64,000 nucleotides of DNA from Okapia johnstoni (lineage: Eukaryota > Chordata > Mammalia > Artiodactyla > Giraffidae), in contig CM044314.1 of NCBI GenBank assembly GCA_024291935.2, positions 24,402,001-24,466,000 on the forward strand. Direction: 5' to 3'. This document shows, piece by piece, positions 23,913 to 34,679 of the stretch (the first letter of the stretch is position 1; each line of letters opens with the position of its first letter). The position numbers and the translations under genes are program-made. The notes beneath the pieces were generated by a model. That model saw nothing but the letters and a program-made list of their open reading frames with translations, was not told the origin of the DNA and searched no databases.

Positions 23913-24267
23913 AGTTCCAGTTTCAGTGGGGACAGAAGGGCAGGGACACTTTACCAGGAAGCTGAAGTCTGCATTCAGAGCCAATTTAGAGAGCGACCAG
24001 GTGACTTGCCAGGATTCCCAGCTGAGATGGACCAAACACATATACCTATAGCTTCATTTGGGTCATCTGGGGTGGAAAAAGCATTCATATATACCCTGAA
24101 CAAAAATATAATCAGGGCATAAGGTAAAAAGACGCTCCAAGCCATGCTTACAATTTCACCTCCTTTCTTCCTCCCACGTCAACCACCAAGGTTAAAGGAA
24201 GGAGTCAGAGAATTGACATAATTCATCTTGGCCCAGTGAACAAGAGTGACCTATTGGCGACTGACCT

Positions 24268-24637
24268 CCATTCTGTTCAGTTCAGTTGAGTCACTCAGTC
24301 GTGTCCTACTCTTTGCGACCCCGTGGACTGCAGCACGCCAGGCTTCCCTGTCCATCACCAACTCCCAGAGCTTGCTCAAACTCACATCCATCGAGTAAGT
24401 GATGCCCTCCAACCATCTCATCCTCTGTTGTCCCCTTCTCCTCCTGCCTTCAGTCTTTCTCAGCATCAGGGTCTTTTCCCATGAGTCAGTTTTTCACATC
24501 AGGTAGCCAAAGTATTGGAGTTTCAGCTTCAGCATCAGTCCTTCCAATGTATTTACTCAGGACTGATTTCCTTTAGGATGGACTGGTTGGATCTCCTTGC
24601 AGTCTAAGGGACTCTCAAGAGTCTTCTCCAACACCAC
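24268..24637 (-). mobile_element. BovB 3' end
   Basis: Minus-orientation 3' terminus from TTCAGTTCAGTTGAGTCACT to GAGTCTTCTCCAACACCAC, 5' truncated. The frame corresponding to the [10 protein letters not shown] region is broken. Confidence 0.92.
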
Positions 24638-24679
24638 TTCCAACAACATCCTCTTCTGTACTTGCTACTTATTCACTTG

Positions 24680-24775
24680 ATGTCCTCAGGTGAGTCATTC
24701 TACCTTTCCTGACCTCAGTTTCCTGATCTGTATGCAAAAAGGTTTGACAAGGTGCTTACTACTATTGCTGGGGTT
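24680..24775 (+). mobile_element. MIR fragment
   Basis: GAGTCATTCTACCTTTCCTG, ACCTCAGTTTCCTGATCTGT and CAAAAAGGTTTGACAAGG resemble the MIR core. Confidence 0.5.
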
Positions 24776-24789
24776 GATGGAAATAATGA

Positions 24790-25160
24790 ATAAACAAATT
24801 TATAATAAAAATAGAGGAGAGTTTTATTCAACCCAAATTGGGGACAATAGCTCAGAAGACATCTTCGCAAATTGCTTTGAGCAAATGCTGCAGGGAAACA
24901 TAGTTTTCAGGACAGTTTTATATTTTGTCAGAACAAAACATCAGGCATGATGGGGATATATTTCTTCAAGGTTTCAAAAAAGCTGGCACATACACAGTGA
25001 GTCAGTATGACCTCAGCGTATGGGAAGGGAGGGCCCATCATGAGCTGCCATTGGTCCAAGTGCTAGGGACTCAGAGAGGAGCTCACAAAGGAGGTGGTGA
25101 AATCAGGGCAGTGCCAAGTGGAGGCCAAGGAGGGCACTAAACTCCTTAGAGTCCCTATTC
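24790..25160 (-). mobile_element. LTR-like segment, uncertain
   Basis: The stretch GAGAGTTTTATTCAACCCAA, ATTGGGGACAATAGC resembles the reverse strand of an artiodactyl ERV LTR around its polyadenylation site. The outer limits are not visible. Confidence 0.35.
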
Positions 25161-25929
25161 TCCTCACTTCTCATCATTAATTGATTTGAAAGTCAGCTTG
25201 TTCTCCATCTTGTACAAAGTGCCCTCCAAATGCACAGTCTAGAACCTCCTACGTGGAACCATGAAACCCTTCCTTCACCCAAATTCTGGACCAAGTTAGG
25301 TTTAGTTACATTTTTAAGATGAAATCCTGTTGTACTTTTTGTCTGCAACCTCAAGCTCTCAAATTTTGTTTTTTAATGTCACAGACTAGAGGTCATTAAT
25401 AACCACTCTTTCTTTATTTTAAACATGTAAGAGTTTGGGTGTGTGGTGATGCTAGTCCTGAGCCCAGAGTGCATCTTGTTTTGGTGGAAAATGGTGACAA
25501 GAGCCAAGGAAAGTAGGCCTGTTCTGTGTCTTCTTGAAAATCTTGATTAAAATTAAGTGCCAGGTTTCTGGAGTCAAGCATTCAGGATTCACAAGAAGTA
25601 GGACAAGTTTGACAACATGTTGATCTCCTTTGCTGGATTTCTCAATGACAGGCTTGCACAATAGCATATCAGAGGTTTACCAAGATACCCACTTTAATGC
25701 TGTGTTCCTTTTTATTTCTGTGATTAAATGTGGATTTAAATCCTAAGACCATATTTTGATGAAGAGTAGGTGGGTTTCCAATGAGTTATATAACCTTTTA
25801 GAATTCCCAAGGGAGTGAGCAGGTGGTTAGAAATTTATTAACATATCTAAAACAAGTCTTCATAACAACAGAACAGTGTTGTTCATGTCTTTGCTACTTG
25901 CGGTTGTTTTCTTTTTTGTTTTGTTTTTT

Positions 25930-26660
25930 AAAGGAATACACTATTTTTTAGAGTAGTTTTAGGTTCACAGCAAAACTGAGCAGAAAGTACATAAATTTCA
26001 CATTTACTCTGTCCATACAAGGCACAGTCTACTTCACTATAAAAATTGACTATTAACACCCCCCACCAAGAGATATGTTTGTTGAAATTGATGAACCCCA
26101 TGGATACATCACTATCACATAAAGCCAACAGGCTTATATTAGGGTTCACTTTTGATGTTGTAGATTCTATGGGTTTTGACAGATTTATAATGACATGTAT
26201 ACAGCATTATAGTATCATATAGAATAGCTTTACTGCTCTAAAAGTCTTTTGTGCTCAAAACTATTCATCCCTTGCTCTCTTCTAACCTTGAGCAACCACT
26301 GTTCTTTTCACTGTCTCCATAGTTTTGCATTTCCAGAATGTCATAAAGTTGGAATCGTAGGGTTTGTAGCCTTTTCAGATTGCCTCCTTTCATTCAGTGA
26401 TACACATTTAGGGTTCCTCCACGTCTTTTCATAGCTTCATAGTTTATTTGTCTTTAGTGCTGAATAATATTCCATTATCTTGATGTATCACAGTTTATTT
26501 ATCTGTTCTCCTTGAAGATGTCTTGATTGCTTCCAAGTTTTGGCAATTGTGAATGACTAAAGCTACTATAAATATCAATGTGGTCATAAATTTTCGGTTC
26601 ATTTGAGTAAATACCAAAAGGAGATATTGTTGGATTTTTTGTAAGAGTATGTTTAGTATA
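25930..26660 (-). mobile_element. L1M 3' end
   Basis: Reverse-strand L1 text in order: AGTTTTAGGTTCACAGCAAA, CATTTACTCTGTCC, TTGATGAACCCCATGGATAC, CCTTTTCAGATTGCCTCC and ATATTCCATTATCTTGATG. Old and diverged. Confidence 0.8.
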
Positions 26661-26759
26661 AAAACATACAAACACACATAAGCATGCATAATTGAATACA
26701 TTGTTGCTAATATCATTTTGAACAAAAGAATAAGAAAACTAAGTTTTAATTTCATCTTC

Positions 26760-27740
26760 AATATTCAATATTCTCTGATGTCTTTATTTATGTAGATTTG
26801 AGTTTCTGACCTGCATCATTTTCCTTCTCCCTGAAGAACTTCTAATGTTTCTTATAAGGCAGATCTACTGGCAACAAATTATCTTAATTTTTGTTTGTCT
26901 GAGAATGTACTTCTTCAGTTTTGAAGGACAATTTCTCAGGGTTGAGAATTCTAGATAATCCTCTCAACACTTGACTATTTCACTACATTAGTTTTTCCCT
27001 TACACAGTTTCTGAGAAGTCAGATGTAATACTTATCTTTGCTCCTCATATATGTAGGATGTTTTCCCCTCTGTTTTTCATTCAATATTTTTTATCTTTAA
27101 TTTCCTAAAGTTTGAGTATGATATGCAGGGTTTATTTTGTTTTGTTTTGACGTTTATCCTGCTTGGTGTTCTCTGAGTTTCCTTGAACTGTGCTTTAATG
27201 GCTGACACTAATTTGGGGAAACTCTTAGTTATTACTGCTTCTGTTTTTTTCTCTTTTTCTCTCCTTCTGATAGTCCTATGAGGTGTTTGTTATATCCTTT
27301 GCAGTTGTCCCACAGTTCTTAGATATTCTGTTTCATTTTTTTAGTCTTTTGTCTCTTTATGTTTTAGTTTTGGGAGTTTCTGTTGACATATCTCCAAGCT
27401 CAGAGATTCTTTCCTCAGCCATGTCCAGTATACTATTGAACCCATCAAAAGCATTCTTCATTACAGTTATAATGTTTTTGATGTCGGATGTTTCCTTTTG
27501 ATTTCGTGTTAGAATTTCCATCTCTCTGTTTATATTGCCCACATGTAATTGTGTGATTTCATATTGGGTATTTTCTCCATTATAACCCTTGGCATATTAA
27601 TCATAGTTATTTTTAATTCCATGGTCTGATAATTTCAACATATGTGCCACGTGTAGGTCTGGTTCTGATGCTTGCTCTGTTTTTTCAAAGTGTTTTGCTT
27701 TTGCTGTTTTGTATGCCTTGTAATTTTTTCTTAGTGGTTA
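26760..27740 (-). mobile_element. L1/HAL1 ORF1 region, antisense
   Basis: Continues in the same orientation with CTGGCAACAAATTATCTTAA, TGAGAATGTACTTCTTCAGT and TTTCCTTTTGATTTCGTGTT, matching the ORF1 region of old L1/HAL1 elements read backwards. The ORF2 region between this and the 3' end is missing. Confidence 0.65.
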
Positions 27741-27756
27741 GACCTCATGTACTGAG

Positions 27757-28075
27757 AGCTCCCTGATAGCTCAGTTGGTAAAAGAATCTGCCTGCAACGC
27801 AGGAGACCTCAGTTCGATTCCTAGGTTGGGAAGATCTGCTGGAGAAGGGATTGGCTACTCCCTCCGGTATTCTTGGATTTCCCTTGTGGTTCAGCTGGTA
27901 AAGAATCCATCTGCAATGTGGGAGACCTGGGTTCGATCCCTGTGTTGGGAAGATCCCCTGGAAAAGGGAAAGGCTACTCACTCCAGTATTCTGGCCTGGA
28001 GAATTCCATGGACTGTATAGTCCCTGGGGTTGCAAAGAGTTCGACATGACTGAGTGACTTTCACTTTCACTGGGT
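27757..28075 (+). mobile_element. tRNA-Glu SINE with two head units
   Basis: Two tRNA heads (CTGATAGCTCAGTTGGTAAA and TTCCCTTGTGGTTCAGCTGG, AAAGAATCCATCTGCAATG) followed by a Bov-A tail ending GACATGACTGAGTGACTTTC. Same architecture as the copies at 3091 and 32270. Confidence 0.92.
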
Positions 28076-28361
28076 AAAAAGACTTGCTGTAAATAGGCCT
28101 TTAGTAATGTGGTGGTGAGGTGTGGGAGGAGGAGAAGACAAGTGTGACAAGAGCAGAGTGCATGGGGCAAGGTGAAGGAGGATATATGTTCTGTGACTTC
28201 CTTTTTAAAAGTTAAACATATCTTAGGGACATTTCCTCATCAACACTTATACAACAGAGCACTGCATTGCTTCCTTTTCAGAGACAAATCTGCATAAGGA
28301 GATTTTGCAAGATATGGGTTAGAGTGGACCATTGAATAGGTACTACATGCATTAGAGGGGT

Positions 28362-28390
28362 ATGTGTGTGTGTATGTGTGTGTGTGTATG
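28362..28390. repeat. (TG)n microsatellite
   Basis: TATGTGTGTGTGTATGTGTG and following TG units. Confidence 0.85.
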
Positions 28391-28589
28391 ATAAGTGTGT
28401 CCTGGGGAATGCTGGAAGAAAGGAGAGAAGTGGGTCATTCATTCATTTATCTGGTGCGCAGTTATTGAGCACCTACTACATGTTGATATCTTTCATCATA
28501 CAGAATAAAACTTTTTTATGTGGTCAAATTTGCCATTCTTTTCTGTTTTCAGCCTTTGGGTTTTATGTAGAAAGGCCTTCTTCAAACGT

Positions 28590-28960
28590 TTTTTTTCTCA
28601 GTTTTATTGAGATATGCATATAACATCGGGGCTTCCCAGGGTGGTGCTAGTGGTAAAGAACCCACCTGCCAGTGCAGGAGACCCAGGAGATTTGCGTTCG
28701 ATCCCTGGGTCAGAAAGATCCCCTGGAGGAGGGCATGGCAACCCACTCCAGTATTCTTGCCTAGAGGATCCCATGGACAGAGATAGCCTGGTGGGCTACA
28801 GTCCATAGTGTCACAAAGAGTCAGACACAACTAAAGTGACTGCACATACACACACACACAGTCACACACACACCATTGTGTTAGCTCAAGATGATTTGAT
28901 GTATGTGTATATAGCAAAATGGTCACCATAAAAAGTTAACATCTGTCAGTATACATATTT
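28590..28960 (-). mobile_element. L1M 3' end split by a SINE
   Basis: CTCAGTTTTATTGAGATATG on the left and CATTGTGTTAGCTC, GTATATAGCAAAATGGTCAC on the right are reverse-strand L1M 3' terminus, with the SINE at 28627-28860 inserted between. Confidence 0.7.
28627..28860 (+). mobile_element. Bov-tA SINE with CA tail
   Basis: tRNA head (GGGGCTTCCCAGGGTGGTGC, TAGTGGTAAAGAACCCACCT), Bov-A body and (CA)n tail. Confidence 0.93.
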
Positions 28961-29538
28961 TTCCCTTGTGATGAAAACTTTTAAGATCTACTTTCAGCAA
29001 TTTTCAAATACAAACTTCAACTTTCAACTCACATTTTAAAAAGTCTTTTTTCTTCACATTTTAACAGTTTTAATAATTTTGTTTTTAATGACATAACTGC
29101 AATTTTTTGTGTGTGCACAGCATAGAGGAAGGATTCAGCTTTTTCTTTTGTCATGAAAAAAACCCAAACAGTTAATAAATATAAGAAATCAACATGTTAT
29201 CTGAGGGAGATGAATACTTTCCAGTTCTTTGGTGCACAGGACTAGAAAGAGATTCTGTCACATGCTTGTGGTAGTGTGGGTGAGACCCCATGAGTGGATA
29301 GAACTGGAAATAGTTTTTAATCTTCTGATGGTGATGGCTGGGACTTCATGCAGTGCTGGCAAGTTTGTCAATCAAAGCTACTCTGTGAGGAGTAGTCTGG
29401 TTAAGCTAGGGAAACTTGGCATACATGTCACTTAGACTTAGGAATTTTATTACTGGACATGTATCCTAGGAATCTTCGCACATAGAACTATAAGGGAACA
29501 TAGCTGAGGATATTCAATACAGCACTGTATGTGGTAGG

Positions 29539-31201
29539 CTTGGAGAATTTTGAGCATTACTTTACTAGCGTGTGAGATGAGTGCATTTGTGCGGTAGTTT
29601 GAGCATTCTTTGGTATTGCCTTTCTTTGGGCTTGGAATGAAAACCGACCTTTTCCAGTCCTGTGGCCACTGCTGAGTTTTCAAAATTTGCTTCAACAGTA
29701 CGTGAACTGTGAACTTCCAGGTGTTCAAGCTGGTTTTAGAAAAGGCAGAGAAACCAGAGATCAAATTGCCAACATCTGCTTCTGCTGCTGCTAAGTCGCT
29801 TCAGTCCTGTCCAACTCTGTGACACCCCATAGATGGAAGCCCACCAGGCTCTCCCATCCCTAGGATTCTCCAGGCAAGAACACTGGAGTGGGTTTCCATT
29901 TCCTTCTCCAATGCATGAAAGTGAAAAGTGAAAGTGAAGTCGCTCGATCGTGTTCAACTCTTCGCGATCCCATGGACTGCAGCCTACCAGGCTCCTCCAT
30001 CCATGGGATTTTCCAGGCAAGAGTACTGGACTGGGTTGCCATTGCCTTCTCCCCAACATCTGCTAGATCATCGAAAAAACAAGAGAGTTCAAGAAAAACA
30101 TCTATTTCTGCTTATTGACTATGCCAAAGCCTTTGACTGTATGGATCACAAAAACTGTGGAAAATGTTTAAAGAGATGGGAATACCAGACCACCTGACCT
30201 GCCTCTTGGAATATCTGTATGCAGATCAGGAAGCAACAGTTAGAACTGGACATGGAACAACAGAATTGTTCCAAATAGGAAAAGGAGTATGTCAAGGCTG
30301 TATATTGTCACCCTGCTTGTTTAACTTATATGCAGAGAGCATCATGAGAAATGCTGGGCTGGATGAAGCACAAGCTGGAATCTAGATTGCCAGGAGAAAT
30401 ATCAATAACCTCAGATATGCAGATGACACCACCCTTATGGCAGAAAGCGAAGAAGAACTAAAGAGCCTCTTGATGAAAGTGAAAGAGGAGAGTGAAAAAG
30501 TTGGCTTCAAGCTCAACGTTCAGAAAACTAAGATCATGGCATCTGGTCCCATCACTTCATGGTAAATAGATGGGGAAACAATGGAAACAGTGAGAGACTT
30601 TATTTTTTGGGGCTCCAAAGTCACTGCAGAGGGTGACTACAGCCATGAAATTAAAAGATGCTTACTCCTTGGAAGAAAAGCTATGACCAACCTAGATAGC
30701 ATATTAAAAAGCAGAGATATTACTTTGCCAACAAAGGTCCTTCTTGTCAAGGCTATGGTTTTTCCGGTAGTCATGTATGGATGTGAGAGTTGGACTATGA
30801 AGAAAGCTGAGCACTGAAGAATTGATGCTTTTGAACTGTGGTGTTGGAGAAGACTCTTGAGAGTCCCTTGGACTGCAAGGAGATCCAACCAGTCCATCCT
30901 AAAGGAAATCAATCCCGAATATTCATTGGAAGGACTGATGTTAAAGCTGAAACTCCAATACTTTGGCCACTTGATGGGAAGATGTGACTCATTGGAAAAG
31001 ACCCTGATGCTGGGAAAGATTGAAGGTGTGAAGAGAAGCGGACGACAGAGGATGAGATGGTTGGATGGCATCACCGACTCAATGGACATGAGTTGGAGTA
31101 AACTCCGGGAGTTCGTGATGGACAGGGAGACCTGGCATTCTGCAGTACATTGGGTCGCAAGGAGTCAGACACAACTGAGCGTCTGAACTGAACTGAACTG
31201 A
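29539..31201 (+). mobile_element. BovB with inverted 5' end (twin priming), Bov-A2 inserted
   Basis: 29539-29697 is BovB in minus orientation. It reads KTQQWPQDWKRS and KKGNTKECSNYR on the reverse strand and ends at the CTCCAAG site. At about 29697 the element flips to plus and continues from the adjoining consensus position (CTTCAACAGTACGTGAACTG) to the GAACTGAACTGA tail. An 11-bp duplication TATGTGGTAGG flanks it at 29528-29538 and 31202-31212. The plus part has motif A (DYAKAFDCMDH), CQGCILSPCLFNLY and YADDTT, but frameshifts and a stop break it. A Bov-A2 SINE sits at 29781-30052. Confidence 0.93.
29781..30052 (-). mobile_element. Bov-A2 SINE inside BovB
   Basis: Minus-strand Bov-A2: TCTGCTGCTGCTAAGTCGCT at the left, two Bov-A units, and CATTGCCTTCTCC at the right. 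A 12-bp duplication of BovB sequence, CCAACATCTGCT, lies at 29769-29780 and 30053-30064. The SINE is therefore younger than its BovB host. Confidence 0.93.
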
Positions 31202-31214
31202 TATGTGGTAGGAA

Positions 31215-31860
31215 AAAGCTAAGGTCTGTCTAAAGGGGAATGATTGTGAATGATGCTGTAGCAGAGGCTGTTTGTACCTCCTCCCCACTCCACAACACCC
31301 CCTCACTTACCATTTCTCTGCCAGCACCTGCGGGACTTCATCTGGTCTGCTTTGCCTGCGTTCAGGGCAGGCCAGAAGTGCCACAGAATGAACTGATTTG
31401 GCAACATGTCCTTCACCAACTTCCTTCTCTCCCTTCCCCACTTGCCCACTGCAATCAGGGGTTTCTAGGGGTCATCTCCTAAATGAGCCACTTGAACCCT
31501 CATTCTGAGATGCACTCACATCTCAGGGTCTCCCTTGCAAAAGTCCTCAATAAGACAGATGCATACCATAGAATCTCACTTGGTTGCTAAAATATCCCCC
31601 CTCCACACACACACACTCAACATGAATATAACTTTAAAACTAAGTACCGGATGATAAAAGTAAGACATCAAATGAGCTTTTAAAGCACATGCCATTTGTA
31701 TAAACAAAAAAAAAATCTTACAGGTAAAACTAAAAAACAGGATATACTTTTTGAAACTACATATATAGCCAAAGACTTATACTAAACACATTATAGAAAG
31801 AAACAAGAGTAAGCTATCAGGAATGAAATGTAAATACCATGCTGTGAACTGAACTTTACA
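31215..31860. other. Unassigned intergenic stretch
   Basis: A moderately GC-rich block (31260-31480) has no acceptable exon boundaries. The rest is AT-rich with no named repeat. Confidence 0.4.

Positions 31861-31863
<3 letters not shown>

Positions 31864-31905
<42 letters not shown>
31864..31905. repeat. (TA)n microsatellite
   Basis: About 42 bp of perfect TA alternation, likely polymorphic. Confidence 0.95.
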
Positions 31906-31909
<4 letters not shown>

Positions 31910-31928
31910 TATAAATATGTGTTTTATA

Positions 31929-32150
31929 TAGAGCTTCCTGGTGGTACAGTGATAAAGAATCCACCTGCCAATGAGGAGACACAAGAGACACAGGTTCGAT
32001 CCCTGGGTCGGGAAGATCCCCTAGAGGAGAAAATGACAATCCACTCCAATATTCTTGCCTGGAAAATTCCAGGGACAGAGGAGCGTAGCAGGCTACAGTC
32101 CATGGGATCACAAAGAGTTGGACACAACTGAGCTACACAAACACACATGT
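31929..32150 (+). mobile_element. Bov-tA SINE
   Basis: tRNA head (AGCTTCCTGGTGGTACAGTG) and Bov-A body ending GAGTTGGACACAACTGAGC, with a short CA tail. Confidence 0.92.
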
Positions 32151-32269
32151 TTTATATAATACATATATTTATATTTTATATTGATATACATTTATATACC
32201 ACATTATCTTTATATACTACAAAGTATTGTACATTTATATATAGTATATAATATAAATGTATTTGTGGC

Positions 32270-32572
32270 ATCACTGATAGCTCAATTGGTAAAGAATCTG
32301 GCTGCAATGCAGGAGACCCCGGTTCCATTCTTGGGTCAGGAAGATTCGATTGGAGAAGGTATAGGCTACCCACTCCAGTATTCTTGGATTTCCCTTGTGG
32401 CTCAGCTGGTAAAGAATCTGCCTGCAATGCAGGAGACCCTGGTTCAATTCCTGGGTTGGGAAGATCCCCTGGAGAAGGGAAAGGCTACCCACTCCAGTAT
32501 TTTGGCCTGGAGAATTCCACTGTAGTCCATGGAATCACAGAGTCAGACATGACTGAGCGACTTTCATTTTCA
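32270..32572 (+). mobile_element. tRNA-Glu SINE with two head units
   Basis: Heads at CACTGATAGCTCAATTGGTA and at TTCCCTTGTGGCTCAGCTGG, then a Bov-A tail ending GACATGACTGAGCGACTTTC. Confidence 0.92.
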
Positions 32573-32859
32573 TAAATTTATTCATATAAAACATATTTTA
32601 TATAAGTTATGAATTTGTATATGATATACATTTGTATTTATGTATATTGTGTATTTTCACATAAATAAACATTTAATTTTTTAAGGGCTAAAGAAAAGAT
32701 AAAAGGTGAAACATATATCCTTTCTCTTATTTCATGGCCTTTTTGGTGATCAGCCTACTCTGCTGCTCTGACCTTTAATGCCCACGTCTCAGACACATAT
32801 TCCAAACATGCAGCTTGGCACACAGCATGATTGCTTTAGTTCTGACTTAGGAGCCTGAG

Positions 32860-33068
32860 GGCTTCCCTGGTGGCTCGAATGGTAAAGAATCTGCCTGCAA
32901 TGCAGGAGACCCGGGTTCAGTCCCTGGGTCGGGAAGATCCCCTGGAGAAGGAAATGGCTACCCACTCCAGTATTCTTGCCTGGAGAATTCCATAGACAGA
33001 AGAGCCTGGCAGGCTACAATTCATGGGGTCACAAAAAATTCAGACACGACTGAGTGACTTGCACTTTC
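32860..33068 (+). mobile_element. Bov-tA SINE
   Basis: GGGCTTCCCTGGTGGCTCGA, AATCTGCCTGCAATGCAGGA and the Bov-A tail through CAGACACGACTGAGTGACTT. Confidence 0.94.
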
Positions 33069-33287
33069 AGTTTGGGAGCCTGTTGGCTGTGTTGTTTCAC
33101 CATCCCTCCTCCTTGGCTCCTTGGCTCTGCTTTACGTGGCAGCTCACACTAACATTTTAGGGCTCCAGGGATCTAGTCCTCCAGCTCATCCTGCCATGTT
33201 AAGCATGACAAAATTGGGATTCTGGTCTCCCCCATGTTGCCAACTCTGGGCAAATGCAGGGTGGGGGGAGACTACGGATGCAGTTTC

Positions 33288-33485
33288 CCGAGTGGCCTGT
33301 GTAAGTTCAAGTCCTGATTCCACCTCTTTCTAGTTGAGCAGATGTGGTGAGCTAATTAACTCTGTGTCCCTTAGAAGAACGGGGGACTCTGTATGTTCTA
33401 CTACCCAGGGTAGCTGTGGGGATAGAACAAAACTAGCCTTGTAAAGTGTTTCCTGGCACATGATACATGCTCAATAATACTCATC
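33288..33485 (+). mobile_element. MIR SINE
   Basis: AAGTTCAAGTCCTGATTCCA, CCTCTTTCTAGTTGAGC, GTAGCTGTGGGGATAGAAC and TTTCCTGGCACATGATACAT match MIR from head to tail. Confidence 0.7.
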
Positions 33486-33914
33486 TCTTAGCCGAGGGCT
33501 TCTGTGATGTTCCCACTGCTCCAGCCAATGCTTGGCCTGGGCCCTGATCTGTTCTTGTCCTAACAAAGGTTTGCCTCAGTTTCTGTTACATGCACTCTGT
33601 AAGTAAAGGCTGAAAATGCTAACGGTGCCATAAACTGGCTAGGCCAGTGGGTACAGAACATTCTTTGGTCCATTTTGGCTTCAGTTTGAAAAATCACAAT
33701 GGAAGTCCTAGGTTTTCTTTTTTTTTCAGGTTCCTGATGTTTAAAATGGGGAATTAAGGATCTCCCTTCTTCACAGAGTGACTGTGAGGTCCAAGCAAAA
33801 TCATCCACATGAAAGCATACAGAAGACTACACTCCAGAGTGCATACTTCTGAGCTCTGAAGGCTTGAGCAGTCCCATCACCCACACAGCTATCTTCAAGA
33901 ACTCAGCTACTCTC

Positions 33915-34390
33915 CTACCCCTTTTTTATTATGGTAAAATACACATTATATAATTTTTGCCATCTTAGCCACTTTCTAAGTGTACTGTAGTCCAAAACTC
34001 TTTTCATCTTGCAAAATCAAAACTCTGTACCTACTAAACAATAACTTCTCATTCCTCCTTTCTCTCAGGCCCCCAGGAACCCCATTCTACTTTCTGTTTT
34101 GATGAATTTGACTGCTCTAGACACTTCATATGAGTGGAATCACACAGAATTTGTCTTTTTGTGGCTGACTTGTTTCACTTAGAATAGTGTCTTCCAGGTT
34201 CATCTATGTTGTAGCCTGTGGCAATATTTTCTTTTTAAGGCTGAAGAATGTTCCATTGTATGCATACACTGTGTTTTGTTTATCCATTCATCTTTCAGTG
34301 GTCACAGTTGTGTTTCTTTCATGTTTTGTTTTCTTTGTGGTTACTGTGGTGATTACATTTAAAACTCTCACATTAAATCACTCTAATTAG
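33915..34390 (-). mobile_element. L1M 3' end, first copy
   Basis: Reverse-strand L1 3'-UTR and ORF2 end: TTATTATGGTAAAATACACA, AACAATAACTTCTCATTCCT, TCATATGAGTGGAATCACAC, TGTTCCATTGTATGCATACA. The same L1 positions recur at 34680-35400, so two separate insertions lie side by side. Confidence 0.8.
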
Positions 34391-34393
34391 AAT

Positions 34394-34619
34394 TTGCGTG
34401 TGTGCCTGCTAAGTCGCTTCAGTTGTGTCCAACTCTTTGTGACCCTGTGGACCTTAGCCCACCAGGCTCCTCTGTCTATAGTATTCTCCAAGAAGACTGG
34501 AGTGGGTTGCCATGCCCTCCTCCAGGGGATCTTCTCCACTCAGGGATCAAACCTGCATCTCTTGCATCTCCTGCATTGGCAGGTAAGTTCTTTACCATTA
34601 GCACCACCTGGGAAGCCTT
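34394..34619 (-). mobile_element. Bov-tA SINE
   Basis: Reverse-strand copy from GTGCCTGCTAAGTCGCTTCA to TTAGCACCACCTGGGAAGCC. Confidence 0.93.
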
Positions 34620-34679
34620 AATTTGAATTTATATCAGCTTTAATTCAATAGCATAAAATAACTCTGCTCCTTTACAGCT

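Noticed and set aside
25452..25667. 71-codon minus-strand open stretch that faintly resembles transposon coding sequence
   Set aside because: No diagnostic motif is visible, and there are no flanking inverted repeats or splice sites.
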